From Candidatus Aalborgicola danicus (GTDB taxonomy: Bacteria > Pseudomonadota > Gammaproteobacteria > Burkholderiales > Burkholderiaceae_C): DNA of 64,000 nucleotides. Within the stretch, counting starts at the first letter, position 1; each line of letters begins with the position of its first letter. The stretch covers positions 301,369 through 365,368 of the forward strand of contig JADJBC010000005.1 in NCBI GenBank assembly GCA_016703945.1, read 5' to 3'. Below are positions 53,502-62,343 of this stretch, piece after piece. A program made the translations under genes and the position numbers. The notes under the pieces were generated by a model, which saw nothing but the letters and a program-made list of their open reading frames with translations, did no database searches and was not told the origin of the DNA.

Positions 53502-55004
53502 ATGTCCCAACCGCGTTTACCGTATTCCCGGATGCAACCCGACCCAAACCTCTCCGTCCCGAGCCAACCGACCGCCATTGCGGGCAGCGCCTGGCCGAAT
53601 GATGCACCGCACGCCTTTCACCTGCTGGCCAAGCCCAGCGGGTCGACCTGCAATATAGACTGCAGCTATTGCTTCTTCCTGTCCAAGGAGGCGCTGTATC
53701 CGGACCAGCGCCAGCGTATGTCGGACGGCACCCTGGAGACCTACATCCGCCAGTTGCTGGAGTCCCACCAGGCACCGAAAGTACAGGTCACATGGCAGGG
53801 GGGTGAGCCGACGCTGATGCAACTTGCGTTCTTCCAGCGCGCGGTCGAACTGGTTGAAAGACACCGTCGGCCGGGCCAGATCATTGAGCACAGCATCCAG
53901 ACCAACGGCACCCTGCTCGACGACGACTGGTGCCGCTTCTTCAAGCAGCATCGGTTCCTGGTCGGACTCAGCGTGGACGGGCCACGCGAGCTGCATGACC
54001 GCTACCGGGTCGACCGGCTTGGCCACGGCACATTCTCACGCGTGTTGCAGGGTTGGCGGCACCTGCGCCGGCATGGCGTCGAATTCAACATCCTGTGCAC
54101 GATTCACGCCGCCAACCAGCAACATGGTCGCGCCATCTACCGTTTTCTGCGCGATGAACTCGATGCGCGCTGGATTCAGTTCATTCCGATTGTCGAGCGC
54201 ATCGGTGCGCAGGTGATGTCAACCAACGAGCAGAACCCACGTCGGCCACAGAAGAATCAGCGCCTGCTGTATACCCAAAGCGGCCACCAGGTCACGCAGC
54301 GTTCGGTTGACCCGACCCAGTACGGACAATTTCTGGTCGATGTGTTCGAAGAATGGGTCCGCCACGACGTGGGCCGCGTGTTCGTGCAGCAATTCGACGT
54401 GGCACTGGAGGCCTGCTTCGGCAGGCATCTGCTGTGTGTCCACGCTCCCGACTGCGGCTATGGGCCCGCGCTCGAGTACAACGGCGACCTATACTGCTGC
54501 GACCACTATGTCGAGCCGAACTACCTGCTGGGCAACATCCACCAGACCCACATGCTGGCACTGGTGGCAGGCGACCGGCAGCGCGCGTTCGTGCAACACA
54601 AACGGAAGTCCCTGTCCGCGAAATGCCGGCAATGCGCGGTGCTCCAGTGGTGCCATGGGGGTTGCCCGAAGGACCGGTTTGTCCCCTCGCCCGAGGGTGA
54701 TGCGGATCAAAATTATCTCTGTCCGGGTTATGCACACTTCTTCTCCCATGCACGGCCAGCAATGCAGTGCATGGTCGACCTGCTGCAACGCGGGCGTCCG
54801 GCGCTTGGCGTGATGGCCTGGATGACGCAGCGCGACGCGGCTGGCGGCCCGTACCAGGCCTGCTCCTGCGGCAGTGGCCGCAAATTGCGCTTCTGCCATG
54901 GTGAACGTGCGCCGACCTCGCCATTCGAGGGCGTGGCCGCCTGCCCGAGCGGGCTCGATCAGCCGAGCGCCAGCGCGGTTGATGGCGGTCCGGCAGGCGT
55001 CTGA
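53502..55004 (+). CDS. Anaerobic sulfatase-maturating radical SAM enzyme with C-terminal SEC-C motif
   Basis: A 500-residue radical SAM enzyme of the anSME type, which oxidises a Cys or Ser of a sulfatase to formylglycine. The CxxxCxxC motif is CNIDCSYC (Cys50, 54, 57). WQGGEPTLM, QTNGTLLDDDWC and SVDGPRELHDRYR are core motifs. SPASM-type auxiliary cluster cysteines appear in CVHAPDCGYGPALEYNGDLYCC and CRQCAVLQWCHGGCPKDR. After residue 450 comes CSCGSGRKLRFCHG, a SEC-C zinc motif. ATG 53502 is chosen without a clear ribosome-binding site. It lies 124 bp before the sulfatase. Confidence 0.88.
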   Translation: MSQPRLPYSRMQPDPNLSVPSQPTAIAGSAWPNDAPHAFHLLAKPSGSTCNIDCSYCFFLSKEALYPDQRQRMSDGTLETYIRQLLESHQAPKVQVTWQGGEPTLMQLAFFQRAVELVERHRRPGQIIEHSIQTNGTLLDDDWCRFFKQHRFLVGLSVDGPRELHDRYRVDRLGHGTFSRVLQGWRHLRRHGVEFNILCTIHAANQQHGRAIYRFLRDELDARWIQFIPIVERIGAQVMSTNEQNPRRPQKNQRLLYTQSGHQVTQRSVDPTQYGQFLVDVFEEWVRHDVGRVFVQQFDVALEACFGRHLLCVHAPDCGYGPALEYNGDLYCCDHYVEPNYLLGNIHQTHMLALVAGDRQRAFVQHKRKSLSAKCRQCAVLQWCHGGCPKDRFVPSPEGDADQNYLCPGYAHFFSHARPAMQCMVDLLQRGRPALGVMAWMTQRDAAGGPYQACSCGSGRKLRFCHGERAPTSPFEGVAACPSGLDQPSASAVDGGPAGV

Positions 55005-55128
55005 TGGCGATGAACGCGACGGCGACAATTGGCTCGCACATAATGTCAAGCTTGCCAGTGCGGCTCACTGCGATGGTCGGCGTTGCGAAACCGGTCGCAA
55101 GGCGGCTCTGCCGCAATAGGGGTGTGCG

Positions 55129-56667
55129 ATGACTATTTTCCAAAAGACCCGGGCCTGCATGGCGGCGCTTGCCGCATTCGGCCTTCTCGCCAGCGCCCCG
55201 GCCCAGGGGCCAGCCACGGTGGCACCCAGCGCCCAGGCGTCCACGAAAGTCGCCAAGCAGCCCAATATTGTCCTGATTCTGGCTGATGACTTGGGCTACG
55301 CAGACGTCGGCGCGTACAAGGCCGACCGCTATCAGACCCCCAACATTGACAAGCTTGCCAAGCAGGGCGTGCGCTTCACCGCCGCCTATGCTGCCGCACC
55401 TGTCTGCGCCCCTTCGCGGGCCGGGTTGCTCACCGGGCGCTATCCACAACGGTTCGGATTCGAGTTCAACCAGGGACCCGGCAACCGGGAATTCAAGGAG
55501 GGCTATGGGCTGGACGCCAAGGAGCTGACGATAGGAAATGTCCTGCAGACCGCCGGTTATAAGACGGGGCTCGTCGGCAAGTGGCACATGGGAATCGCCG
55601 ACCAGTTCTACCCGACAAACCGCGGATTCGACGAGTTCGTCGGACTGCTGACCGCCGAGACATCCTATGGGGATCCGGCGCAGCCCGGCGTACGGGTTTG
55701 GCCGAAGGATCGTGCCGCTGCGGTCGCCGCTACGAAGGATGGTGTGTTCCATCGCTGGCCCCACGCCAAAATCCTGGATGGACCGAACCGGACACCGATC
55801 ACCGACGCAAACGAGTACCTCACCGACTATCTGACGAATCGCAGCGTGGAGTTCATCGAACGGAACGCGAAATCGGACAAGCCCTATTTCCTGTACGCGG
55901 CCTACACGGCGCCCCATAGTCCGCACATGGTCGTGCAGAAATACTACGACCGCTTCCCCGAGATCAAAGACGAACTGCAGCGCATCAATGCGGCCATGAT
56001 CGCATCCCTTGACGACGGGGTTGGCCAGATCATGGCGGCGGTGGAGGCGTCGGGCGAAGCCGACAACACCATCGTCGTGTTCACGTCCGACAACGGCTGC
56101 GGGGATTACTTAAGTGGCCTGTGCTCCTGCGACCCGATGCGCGGCGGGAAGCTGACCCACTATGAGGGCGGAGCCCGGGTGCCCATGATCATGCGCTGGC
56201 CCGGCAAGCTCACGGCGGGCGCCCTCTACAGCGGTACCACCTCATTGATGGACCTGCTGCCGACCGCCGTGGCCGCTTCTGGCGGACATCTGCCTGCGGA
56301 TCGCACCTACGATGGCGTCAATTTTCTGCCCTTCGTCGCGGGCAAGGCGACCGGACAGCCCCATGATGTCCTGATCTGGCGGCGCGCGCCCCTGGTCTCC
56401 ATCCGCGCCGGCGACTGGAAACTCTGGGAGGTTTCTGACAAGACCCGCATGGCCGGTCAGTCGCCATATGGCGACTACACCCTGCTCTTCAATCTCAAGG
56501 ACGACGAAAACGAAACCACCAATGTCGCCAAGCAGAACGCCGCCAAGGTCAACGAACTGCGCGCCCTGATCAAGGATTGGGAGAAGGACAAGAAGCCGGC
56601 CGCGTGGCCGACCGCCCGCGACGTCACGTGGAACGTCTGTGGCGTGGTTTTCACCGTGCCTATCTGA
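55129..56667 (+). CDS. Arylsulfatase-type sulfatase (exported)
   Basis: A 512-residue type I sulfatase that hydrolyses a sulfate ester. A signal peptide ends near SAPAQ (about residue 26). NIVLILADDLGYADVG holds the two metal-binding Asp. AAPVCAPSRAGLLTGRYPQR is the sulfatase signature, with Cys93 as the residue converted to formylglycine. LVGKWHMG and FTSDNGC follow. A CAPSR core is compatible with anSME processing, and the anSME gene is directly upstream. AGGGG precedes the ATG. The natural substrate (glycan or aryl sulfate) is not known. Confidence 0.9.
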   Translation: MTIFQKTRACMAALAAFGLLASAPAQGPATVAPSAQASTKVAKQPNIVLILADDLGYADVGAYKADRYQTPNIDKLAKQGVRFTAAYAAAPVCAPSRAGLLTGRYPQRFGFEFNQGPGNREFKEGYGLDAKELTIGNVLQTAGYKTGLVGKWHMGIADQFYPTNRGFDEFVGLLTAETSYGDPAQPGVRVWPKDRAAAVAATKDGVFHRWPHAKILDGPNRTPITDANEYLTDYLTNRSVEFIERNAKSDKPYFLYAAYTAPHSPHMVVQKYYDRFPEIKDELQRINAAMIASLDDGVGQIMAAVEASGEADNTIVVFTSDNGCGDYLSGLCSCDPMRGGKLTHYEGGARVPMIMRWPGKLTAGALYSGTTSLMDLLPTAVAASGGHLPADRTYDGVNFLPFVAGKATGQPHDVLIWRRAPLVSIRAGDWKLWEVSDKTRMAGQSPYGDYTLLFNLKDDENETTNVAKQNAAKVNELRALIKDWEKDKKPAAWPTARDVTWNVCGVVFTVPI

Positions 56668-56930
56668 GGGCCAGGAGTAGGTTGCGGCGCGTCAGCCGCT
56701 GAATGGCCAGACCGAGCATGAAAAAGCTCCGCTGCGCTGGAGCAAGTGCATGCGCCGTTGCAACAATCACCAACGCCTCCTCGCCCGGCATCGTGGTGTG
56801 ACGCAAGAACACCAGCGCGTTGCCGCGCAGCCGGTCACCCAACACCGTGACCTCGCCAACCTGCAGGGCCGGGTTGGCCTGGCGAATGCTGATCAGTTGC
56901 TTGACCCAGTCCCGCTGGGCATGGACAGAA
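56660..56930 (-). pseudogene. Alpha-amylase family C-terminal remnant
   Basis: About 75 residues read DWVKQLISIRQANPALQVGE, then RGNALVFLRHT and EALVIVATAHALAP, a pattern like the region around the last beta-strands of GH13 enzymes. The 5' part is absent; repeat copy I interrupts the frame upstream. Its stop lies in the convergent sulfatase end. A truncated relic, not an active enzyme. Confidence 0.5.
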
Positions 56931-56960
56931 TTTTCATGGGACTGGGTTTGCAAGCCAAAT

Positions 56961-57009
56961 CGGCCTGCAGCCCTCGTGGAATGTGCGCAGCCAGCTATCA
57001 ATTCAGGAG
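56961..57009 (-). repeat. Dispersed palindromic repeat, copy I
   Basis: Minus-strand reading: TTGATAGCTGGCTGCGCA, then ATTCCACGAGGGCTGCAGGC. It lies between the amylase fragment and a small unknown gene whose stop is at 57003-57005. Confidence 0.7.
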
Positions 57010-57443
57010 TGATTGGTCTGCCCCATGCCCACCGTCGCCCGCCCAACGCACTCCCATCCACACGCGGGCGGGCCAGCGGGGGCCAAACCCTGATAGCGAT
57101 CCGAGAAGAAATGAACGAGGTCCTGCCGGGTCTGAAAAGATCGGCAAATCGCGGTGACTTGGTCCAAAACAAGGCGTTCATCAACCGATGCGGCCGACCA
57201 GATACGGGGAAAGGTTGAATGGTGTCCGTGGCTTGCCAGCTCTTCAGACAGCAAGGGCTGGGCTTGCCCTGTCAAAGAAACGTGATGATGAATCTGAATG
57301 CTGCCTGACAAGCCCCGGACAGCCGTGACTTCGACGCAGTGCGTCAGCTCTTGCGACTGGCGAATGAAGCGTGGCCCGTCCTCCACGAAGCCTGCGTCAC
57401 AGAAGTGTTTGCGGAGCGTTGCGCGCACCTTTTTGGGAGTCAT
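57003..57443 (-). CDS. Hypothetical protein (DUF4304-like small soluble protein)
   Basis: A 146-residue soluble protein: MTPKKVRATLRKHFCDAGFVEDGPRFIRQ, then GSIQIHHHVSLTGQ. The first part recalls small DUF4304-like immunity-type proteins, which is only a resemblance. It follows the next gene (57461-58084) on the same strand by 17 bp, so the two form a unit. The stop codon overlaps repeat copy I. Confidence 0.55.
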   Translation of the reverse strand: MTPKKVRATLRKHFCDAGFVEDGPRFIRQSQELTHCVEVTAVRGLSGSIQIHHHVSLTGQAQPLLSEELASHGHHSTFPRIWSAASVDERLVLDQVTAICRSFQTRQDLVHFFSDRYQGLAPAGPPACGWECVGRATVGMGQTNHS

Positions 57444-57460
57444 GATGCCCGCAGTTTGCG

Positions 57461-58084
57461 CTAACCGGCCCGTGGCGGCTGGCCGCCTGGCCCGGGTTGT
57501 TGTGGACAATGCAGCGCGGTTTGAGCTGCTGCCGTAAAGTCTGGAACCACTTGCTGCAGCGCTGCAAGAACGTTTTCGAGCGTCCCCACAACGGCTGCTG
57601 TTCTTTGCGCGTTGGTGAGTGCGGATGCCTCGGACTGTGCCCTTTCCATGGCTGCGACATGTTCTCTTCCGGGGGCCATGGGCTTGATCACAGAAACCTG
57701 ATCCCAAGGAGTGGGAATGGTGTAGCCGCAAACGGCTGATTCACCCTGTATCTGTCGAAGGTGAAGGGCTGCGGCAGGGAAGTCATGATGCGGGCCCCGC
57801 AGCAAGTACAGCCGCGGCTCGTGCTTCTCGGGAAGCGGCATCGTATCGACATTTGGACTCCAGCCGACGAAGACGTCGAAGTACCTCTCGACTCCGGGGC
57901 CGGGCACCCACCACAACCAAACCGTCTTTGTTTTGCTGACAGGCGACGCGAAGAGCAGTGCCCCCGTAAAGACGTCGCGTTGTGGGTGGTTTTGCGGGAT
58001 GGGCGTGAGTCTAAAGTCAGGAAGCGTCAGTGCCATCAGGCGCTTGAGCTCTCGGATGAAATGGGGCTTGTATTGTTTGTCCAT
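57461..58084 (-). CDS. Hypothetical protein
   Basis: A 207-residue soluble protein. MDKQYKPHFIRELKRLMALTLPDF is followed by a Trp/Pro-rich central part (KTVWLWWVPGPGVERYFDVFVGW) and a C-terminal helical region (ENVLAALQQVVPDFTAAAQTAL). No signal peptide. Probably cotranscribed with the gene at 57003. The composition resembles single-gene immunity-like proteins of polymorphic toxin loci, but no family can be named. Confidence 0.6.
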   Translation of the reverse strand: MDKQYKPHFIRELKRLMALTLPDFRLTPIPQNHPQRDVFTGALLFASPVSKTKTVWLWWVPGPGVERYFDVFVGWSPNVDTMPLPEKHEPRLYLLRGPHHDFPAAALHLRQIQGESAVCGYTIPTPWDQVSVIKPMAPGREHVAAMERAQSEASALTNAQRTAAVVGTLENVLAALQQVVPDFTAAAQTALHCPQQPGPGGQPPRAG

Positions 58085-58132
58085 GCGCCAGCGACGGAAT
58101 GTTCCTGTGTTGCCTAACGGAAAAGACCGCCG

Positions 58133-58327
58133 TCACGCAACACTGGCTGCGAATCGGCAACCCGATGGCGCTCGTCCGAGTGGGCAGGACAGCTTGCCAA
58201 CGCCAATCGACTGCGCGAGTTTGTCCAATTCTTGCGCGTTCTTGCAGAAAAGCGAATGATCGACGTCATCGCCTGAATTTGCCGTACCCGCTTGCGACTT
58301 TCTCCGTACCCAAATCGTATCGCTCAT
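58133..58327 (-). CDS. Short hypothetical protein, possibly truncated
   Basis: 64 residues starting MSDTIWVRRKSQAG, with SLFCKNAQELDKLAQSIGVGKLS. Small proteins with this opening sit in immunity-like gene arrays; they normally have a longer acidic C-terminus, which here is replaced by PLGRAPSGCRFAASVA, suggesting a frameshifted or truncated end. Divergent from the LRR gene. Confidence 0.45.
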   Translation of the reverse strand: MSDTIWVRRKSQAGTANSGDDVDHSLFCKNAQELDKLAQSIGVGKLSCPLGRAPSGCRFAASVA

Positions 58328-58444
58328 GTTTCCATCCTCGAATGGTTTGGTGTTTGCTGGTTCAGTTTGATTCTAAAAGGCCAGGCGGATTTTTACTCAA
58401 AATGGACAACAATCGGCAAAGATTGCTTTTGACTGGACACCGCC

Positions 58445-59401
58445 ATGGATTCAATGGAAACCCTGCCAGCCGCACTGAAACCCTTCCAGGAACAGAAGCG
58501 CGCGCGCAGCCTGATCTATGCGCCCGGCGACGACTACTGGTACCACCGTCCGGCGCTGGACTTCCCGCCGCGCAACGTGCGCGACCCGGCGGACCATGGT
58601 GTAAACGAGCGGCTGTCGCTCGCAATCACCCAGACCACCCTCAAGCCCGCGCAGCAAAAGGCCCTCGTGCGCGAGTGGTGCGCGCTGCTGCCCACGCTCG
58701 CCAACGTGCGCACGCTGTGGTTTCACACCAAGGTGACGCAGGAGATTTTTGAGGCCGCGTGTGCCATGCCGAACCTGGAAGGGCTGTACATCAAGTGGAG
58801 CGCCATCAGCTCGTTGGCGCCCATCGCGGGCCTCAAGCGCCTGGCCCATCTGCATCTGGGCGGAGCACCGTCGGCCACGCACATCGAGGCGCTGTCACAA
58901 CTGCCAGCGCTGGTGTCCCTGGACGTCACCAACGTGCGTGCCGCCGGCGACCTGCGCTTCCTGCAGGGCCTGCCAAAACTTCGCGAGCTGTGGATTGGTG
59001 GCGATTCCAACAGCCTCAAGCCGCTGCTGATCGAAAGCCTGGCGCCGCTCACCGCGCTTCGCGAGTTGGAGCTGCTCACCCTCACCACCGTGCGCCTGGC
59101 CGACGGCTCGCTGGCGCCGCTGGCCGAGCTGCCCCGGCTCATCCACCTGGGCTTGGCGAACATGTTCCCGATGGAGGAATACGCCTGGCTCGCCGGTCGA
59201 CGCCCCGACATCCAGTGTGATCGCTTCGAGCCCAGCTACGGCCCCAATGAATCGCTGCGCTGCAAGGCCTGCGGCCAGTACAGCCTGTTCGCACTCACCG
59301 GCAAGGGCAAACCCTGGCTTTGCCAGCACTGCGACGCAGAGCGACTGGCCCTGCACGACGCCGGGTTCAGGGCGCTGGTGAAGGCTGCTGCTGTAGGCTG
59401 A
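58445..59401 (+). CDS. Leucine-rich-repeat protein with C-terminal zinc ribbon
   Basis: A 318-residue protein. Five or six LRR-like units run from about residue 85 to 250 (LANVRTLWFHTKVTQ, LKRLAHLHLGGAP, LPALVSLDVTNVRAAG, LPKLRELWIGGDSN, LTALRELELLTLTTV). A C-terminal CKACGQYS-CQHCDAE pair forms a zinc ribbon. No signal peptide. A binding or recognition role is likely; it lies in the immunity-like cluster. ATG 58445, or ATG 58454. Confidence 0.75.
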   Translation: MDSMETLPAALKPFQEQKRARSLIYAPGDDYWYHRPALDFPPRNVRDPADHGVNERLSLAITQTTLKPAQQKALVREWCALLPTLANVRTLWFHTKVTQEIFEAACAMPNLEGLYIKWSAISSLAPIAGLKRLAHLHLGGAPSATHIEALSQLPALVSLDVTNVRAAGDLRFLQGLPKLRELWIGGDSNSLKPLLIESLAPLTALRELELLTLTTVRLADGSLAPLAELPRLIHLGLANMFPMEEYAWLAGRRPDIQCDRFEPSYGPNESLRCKACGQYSLFALTGKGKPWLCQHCDAERLALHDAGFRALVKAAAVG

Positions 59402-59518
59402 ATTGCGCTGCCCGCTATGTGGGGTCACAGGCTTTGGTCATTGCACTGTGTCCTGTGATCCCCCATCGCGTGATTTAGACTTTGCCGCGTGCGGGCTGAT
59501 CTACCGGAGAACCATTGA

Positions 59519-60962
59519 ATGGCGATACTGATGAATAGCGTTGGGATCATTGGTCTGGCGATAGCCGCGCTGGTGGTGCTGGTCTATGCCATCGGTGTGC
59601 AACGCTTGCTGCGCCTGCGCTGGCAACGCATTGGCAGTGCCCCGGTGAACCGGGCAGATATTCCAGAGGCCAGCCTGAAGATTTGGAGCAAGCCGCACCC
59701 AGATTTGGTGGCCTTAGGTTTTCACTACCTGGGTAGCGGCATGACCCAGACCGCCGTGGTGACCCCCTGCCGACCTGCCGGTGTACTTTGACATCTACCG
59801 CCACGCCGACCACGCCACCTACGTGCTGGTAACCCCTTCGCCCATGCCAGAGCACCGACAACTCTGCGTGCTGCAGTTCATCACCTGCTTTGACGATGCA
59901 AGCCAGTGGATCACGCTCAACTGCTTCCAGCACTACTCACCCCAACAACTCCCGGGCTGGCGCGTGTTTGACGACTACCTGCCCACATGGCAAGAGGCTC
60001 TGCAGCGCCACACGGCACGGGTGCAGGCGGCCAGGGTGCCGGTGTGTACCGATAGTGCAGAGCTGCTGCGCAGGCTGCACCAATCGTTTGCGGAACTGGT
60101 GCCGTACATGCAGCAGTCCGGCCAGTTGCAGGCCGTGGCCCACAGCCCGCACCTGCGCCTGCGCCTGACCTGGGCCGCTGCCCTGCGTTATACGGCCGTA
60201 GCGCTGGCCGGGCAATGGCGTGCGAGCCGCGCAGGCAACACAGTGCGCAACTTGCCCGCCACCACTGCGCAGCACGGCAGCACAAGCTCGGAATCAGATG
60301 CCGACTTGGCCGCCTTTCAAGCACAGAGAGCGCTGCACCACGACGCACCCAGTAGCAGCCGCACCAAGTGGCTGGTGTTTGGGGTCAGCGCTTTGCTGTT
60401 TTTGGGCGTGGGCGGGTTCTGGCTGTCGTGGAGCTTTGTGCCCATTGTGCTGGCGGTGGTCGCCCTGCACGAAGGCGGGCACTACCTGGCCATGCGTCTC
60501 ACGGGCTACCGCAATGTGTCGGTGTTCTTTCTGCCGGGCCTGGGTGGCTTGGCCATGGGTGAAAAAGCCACCGCCACACCCATGGAAAAGCTGCTGGTCT
60601 ACCTGGCCGGCCCGGTGCCCGGCATTGTTTTGGCGGGCGTGGCCTTTTGGGCGGCTGCCAGCGGGTGGTGGTCGGCACCGCCCTGGCTCAACGCATTCTT
60701 GATTGCATCGCTGGTCATCAACTACCTGAACCTGCTGCCTATCGTGCCGCTGGATGGTGGGCGCGTGCTGGAGACCTTCTTGTTTGGGCGCGCACCCCGG
60801 CTGCGCCTGGGCTTTGCGGTGCTGTGCTGCGGCCTGCTGTTTGGCCTGGGGCAGTGGCTGGATGACATGGTGCTGCGCGTTGTGGCCGTGCTGTTCGCCT
60901 TTGGCCTGCCACACCAATGGCGGGTGATGCAACTCGACCTGGCAACACAAAGGCCCGCTTAG
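59519..60962 (+). CDS. Membrane-embedded M50 metalloprotease (frame broken by one base)
   Basis: About 480 residues after removal of one extra C in the run at 59763-59767, which joins VVTPADLPVYFDIY. An N-terminal hydrophobic helix is followed by a soluble region and a C-terminal site-2-protease-like domain: VVALHEGGHYLAMRLTGY contains HExxH, and NYLNLLPIVPLDGGRVLE the LDG motif. Intramembrane or membrane-linked zinc protease. CGGAGA precedes ATG 59519. The next two genes follow on the same strand after 10 and 24 bp. Confidence 0.8.
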
Positions 60963-60972
60963 ACGGCATTGG

Positions 60973-62319
60973 ATGAGTCGCAGGCCGTGCAAGCCTTGTT
61001 TACGGGGCTACAGGCATCCGGGGCGCGCCTGGTCGTTTGCACAGCGCAGCGCGGCGGTCACCACTTTGCTGCCCGAGCTCATGGGCCGCAAGGCCCGTCT
61101 CTGGGAATCGGTAGTGGGCCTCACCTTGTATGCCGCCGTACTCTGCGCTCCGGTCGCGGTGGCCTGGGTCGCAGTGCCGCAGTTCGGGTTTTTGGCCTCG
61201 GTATTGATACCCGCTTTGCAAGTGCCTGCGGACGACGTGGAGCCCGCGCCAGTGCCCACCGCTGCGCCAAAGCCAGAACTCTCACCCGCAGACTGGGAGG
61301 CACGGCTGGCGCAAGCCGCTGCGCTGCCCGACGCCGAGCGTCTGGCACTCCTTTTGGGGGCTGGCAAAGCCGCCAACAACGCGGAGGACTCAGACGCCGC
61401 CATGCGCCACTACCGCGCCGCATGGGCCATTGCGCAACACCTGCCCACGCGCGATCTGCGCCGTATCGATGCGCTGGAAGGGCTGGCCTCGCTCGTGGAG
61501 CCAGAAGCCGAGCGCGTGGCACTCTTGAACCAGATCGTGGACGAACTCACTGCGCCGCAAGGCGAGGAGCGCCTGCGTGTTGCCTGGGCCAAAGAACAAC
61601 TCTCATATGGTGAGCTGGCGCCTGCCGCGCAGGTGGCGCTGCTGCAGGACGCGGTGCGTTTGCGCTCTGCAGCAAGCCCCGCCCAAGACCCAATGCTCTT
61701 GGGCACGCGCCTGATGCTCGCCCGGGCGCTGGAGGGTGCCAATGACCCGCTTGCCGCAGAGACTGAACTCACCACCCGCATTGAAAGCCTCGCCCTGCCC
61801 GAGCGCGGCGACCGCACCCGCGAAGCGCTGCACAGAGGCGTGCAGCGGGTCTCAGCCCAGGTGGACTTGGCCTGGTTTCTGATGGCCCACCAACGCCATG
61901 CCGATGCACAGCGCACCGTGTCCGTCGCATTGGCCAGTTTGCCGGCCCAGATCACCGTGAGCTGGGTGTACCCCCAGCAGCAAGCCCTGGAAGCTGCGGT
62001 GTGGGCCGAGGTTCTGGCACCCTCCACCACCGAACTACGCCGCCGCTGGGATGCGTATGATGCCTCCCGCAAACAGGGTTTTGGAGGCGGCCGTCCCACC
62101 CTGGCCCATGAGGCCGACCGCGCCGTGGTGGCGCAAGCCCTAAAAGATGCGGGCATCTTGGCCCAGGCACAGCGCAGCATGGCGCAGGTGCGGGCCCAGC
62201 TGACGCGCCGCCCGGCGCTGTGCGAGGCACCCGCACCCTCTGCGCAAATCAACTGGCGCCAACCACAGCAGAACGTACGTCGGCGTGTGCTGCAGGCATC
62301 CGGCAACTGCAACAACTGA
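60973..62319 (+). CDS. Single-pass membrane protein with helical repeats
   Basis: A 448-residue protein. After a Cys/Arg-rich start (SRRPCKPCLRGYRHPG), one membrane helix (VVGLTLYAAVLCAPVAVAWV, about residues 47-66) precedes a long helical region with TPR-like units (DSDAAMRHYRAAWAIAQHLP, ALEGANDPLAAETEL). No catalytic motif. It starts 10 bp after the M50 gene and ends 24 bp before the SUKH-like gene; likely an operon partner of the protease. Function unknown. Confidence 0.7.
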   Translation: MSRRPCKPCLRGYRHPGRAWSFAQRSAAVTTLLPELMGRKARLWESVVGLTLYAAVLCAPVAVAWVAVPQFGFLASVLIPALQVPADDVEPAPVPTAAPKPELSPADWEARLAQAAALPDAERLALLLGAGKAANNAEDSDAAMRHYRAAWAIAQHLPTRDLRRIDALEGLASLVEPEAERVALLNQIVDELTAPQGEERLRVAWAKEQLSYGELAPAAQVALLQDAVRLRSAASPAQDPMLLGTRLMLARALEGANDPLAAETELTTRIESLALPERGDRTREALHRGVQRVSAQVDLAWFLMAHQRHADAQRTVSVALASLPAQITVSWVYPQQQALEAAVWAEVLAPSTTELRRRWDAYDASRKQGFGGGRPTLAHEADRAVVAQALKDAGILAQAQRSMAQVRAQLTRRPALCEAPAPSAQINWRQPQQNVRRRVLQASGNCNN

Positions 62320-62343
62320 GTTTTTTAGCGCGAGGACACCGCC

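Noticed and set aside
54292..55926. 544-codon minus-strand frame across the sulfatase maturase and sulfatase
   Set aside because: Opposes two clear enzymes and contains no recognisable motif.
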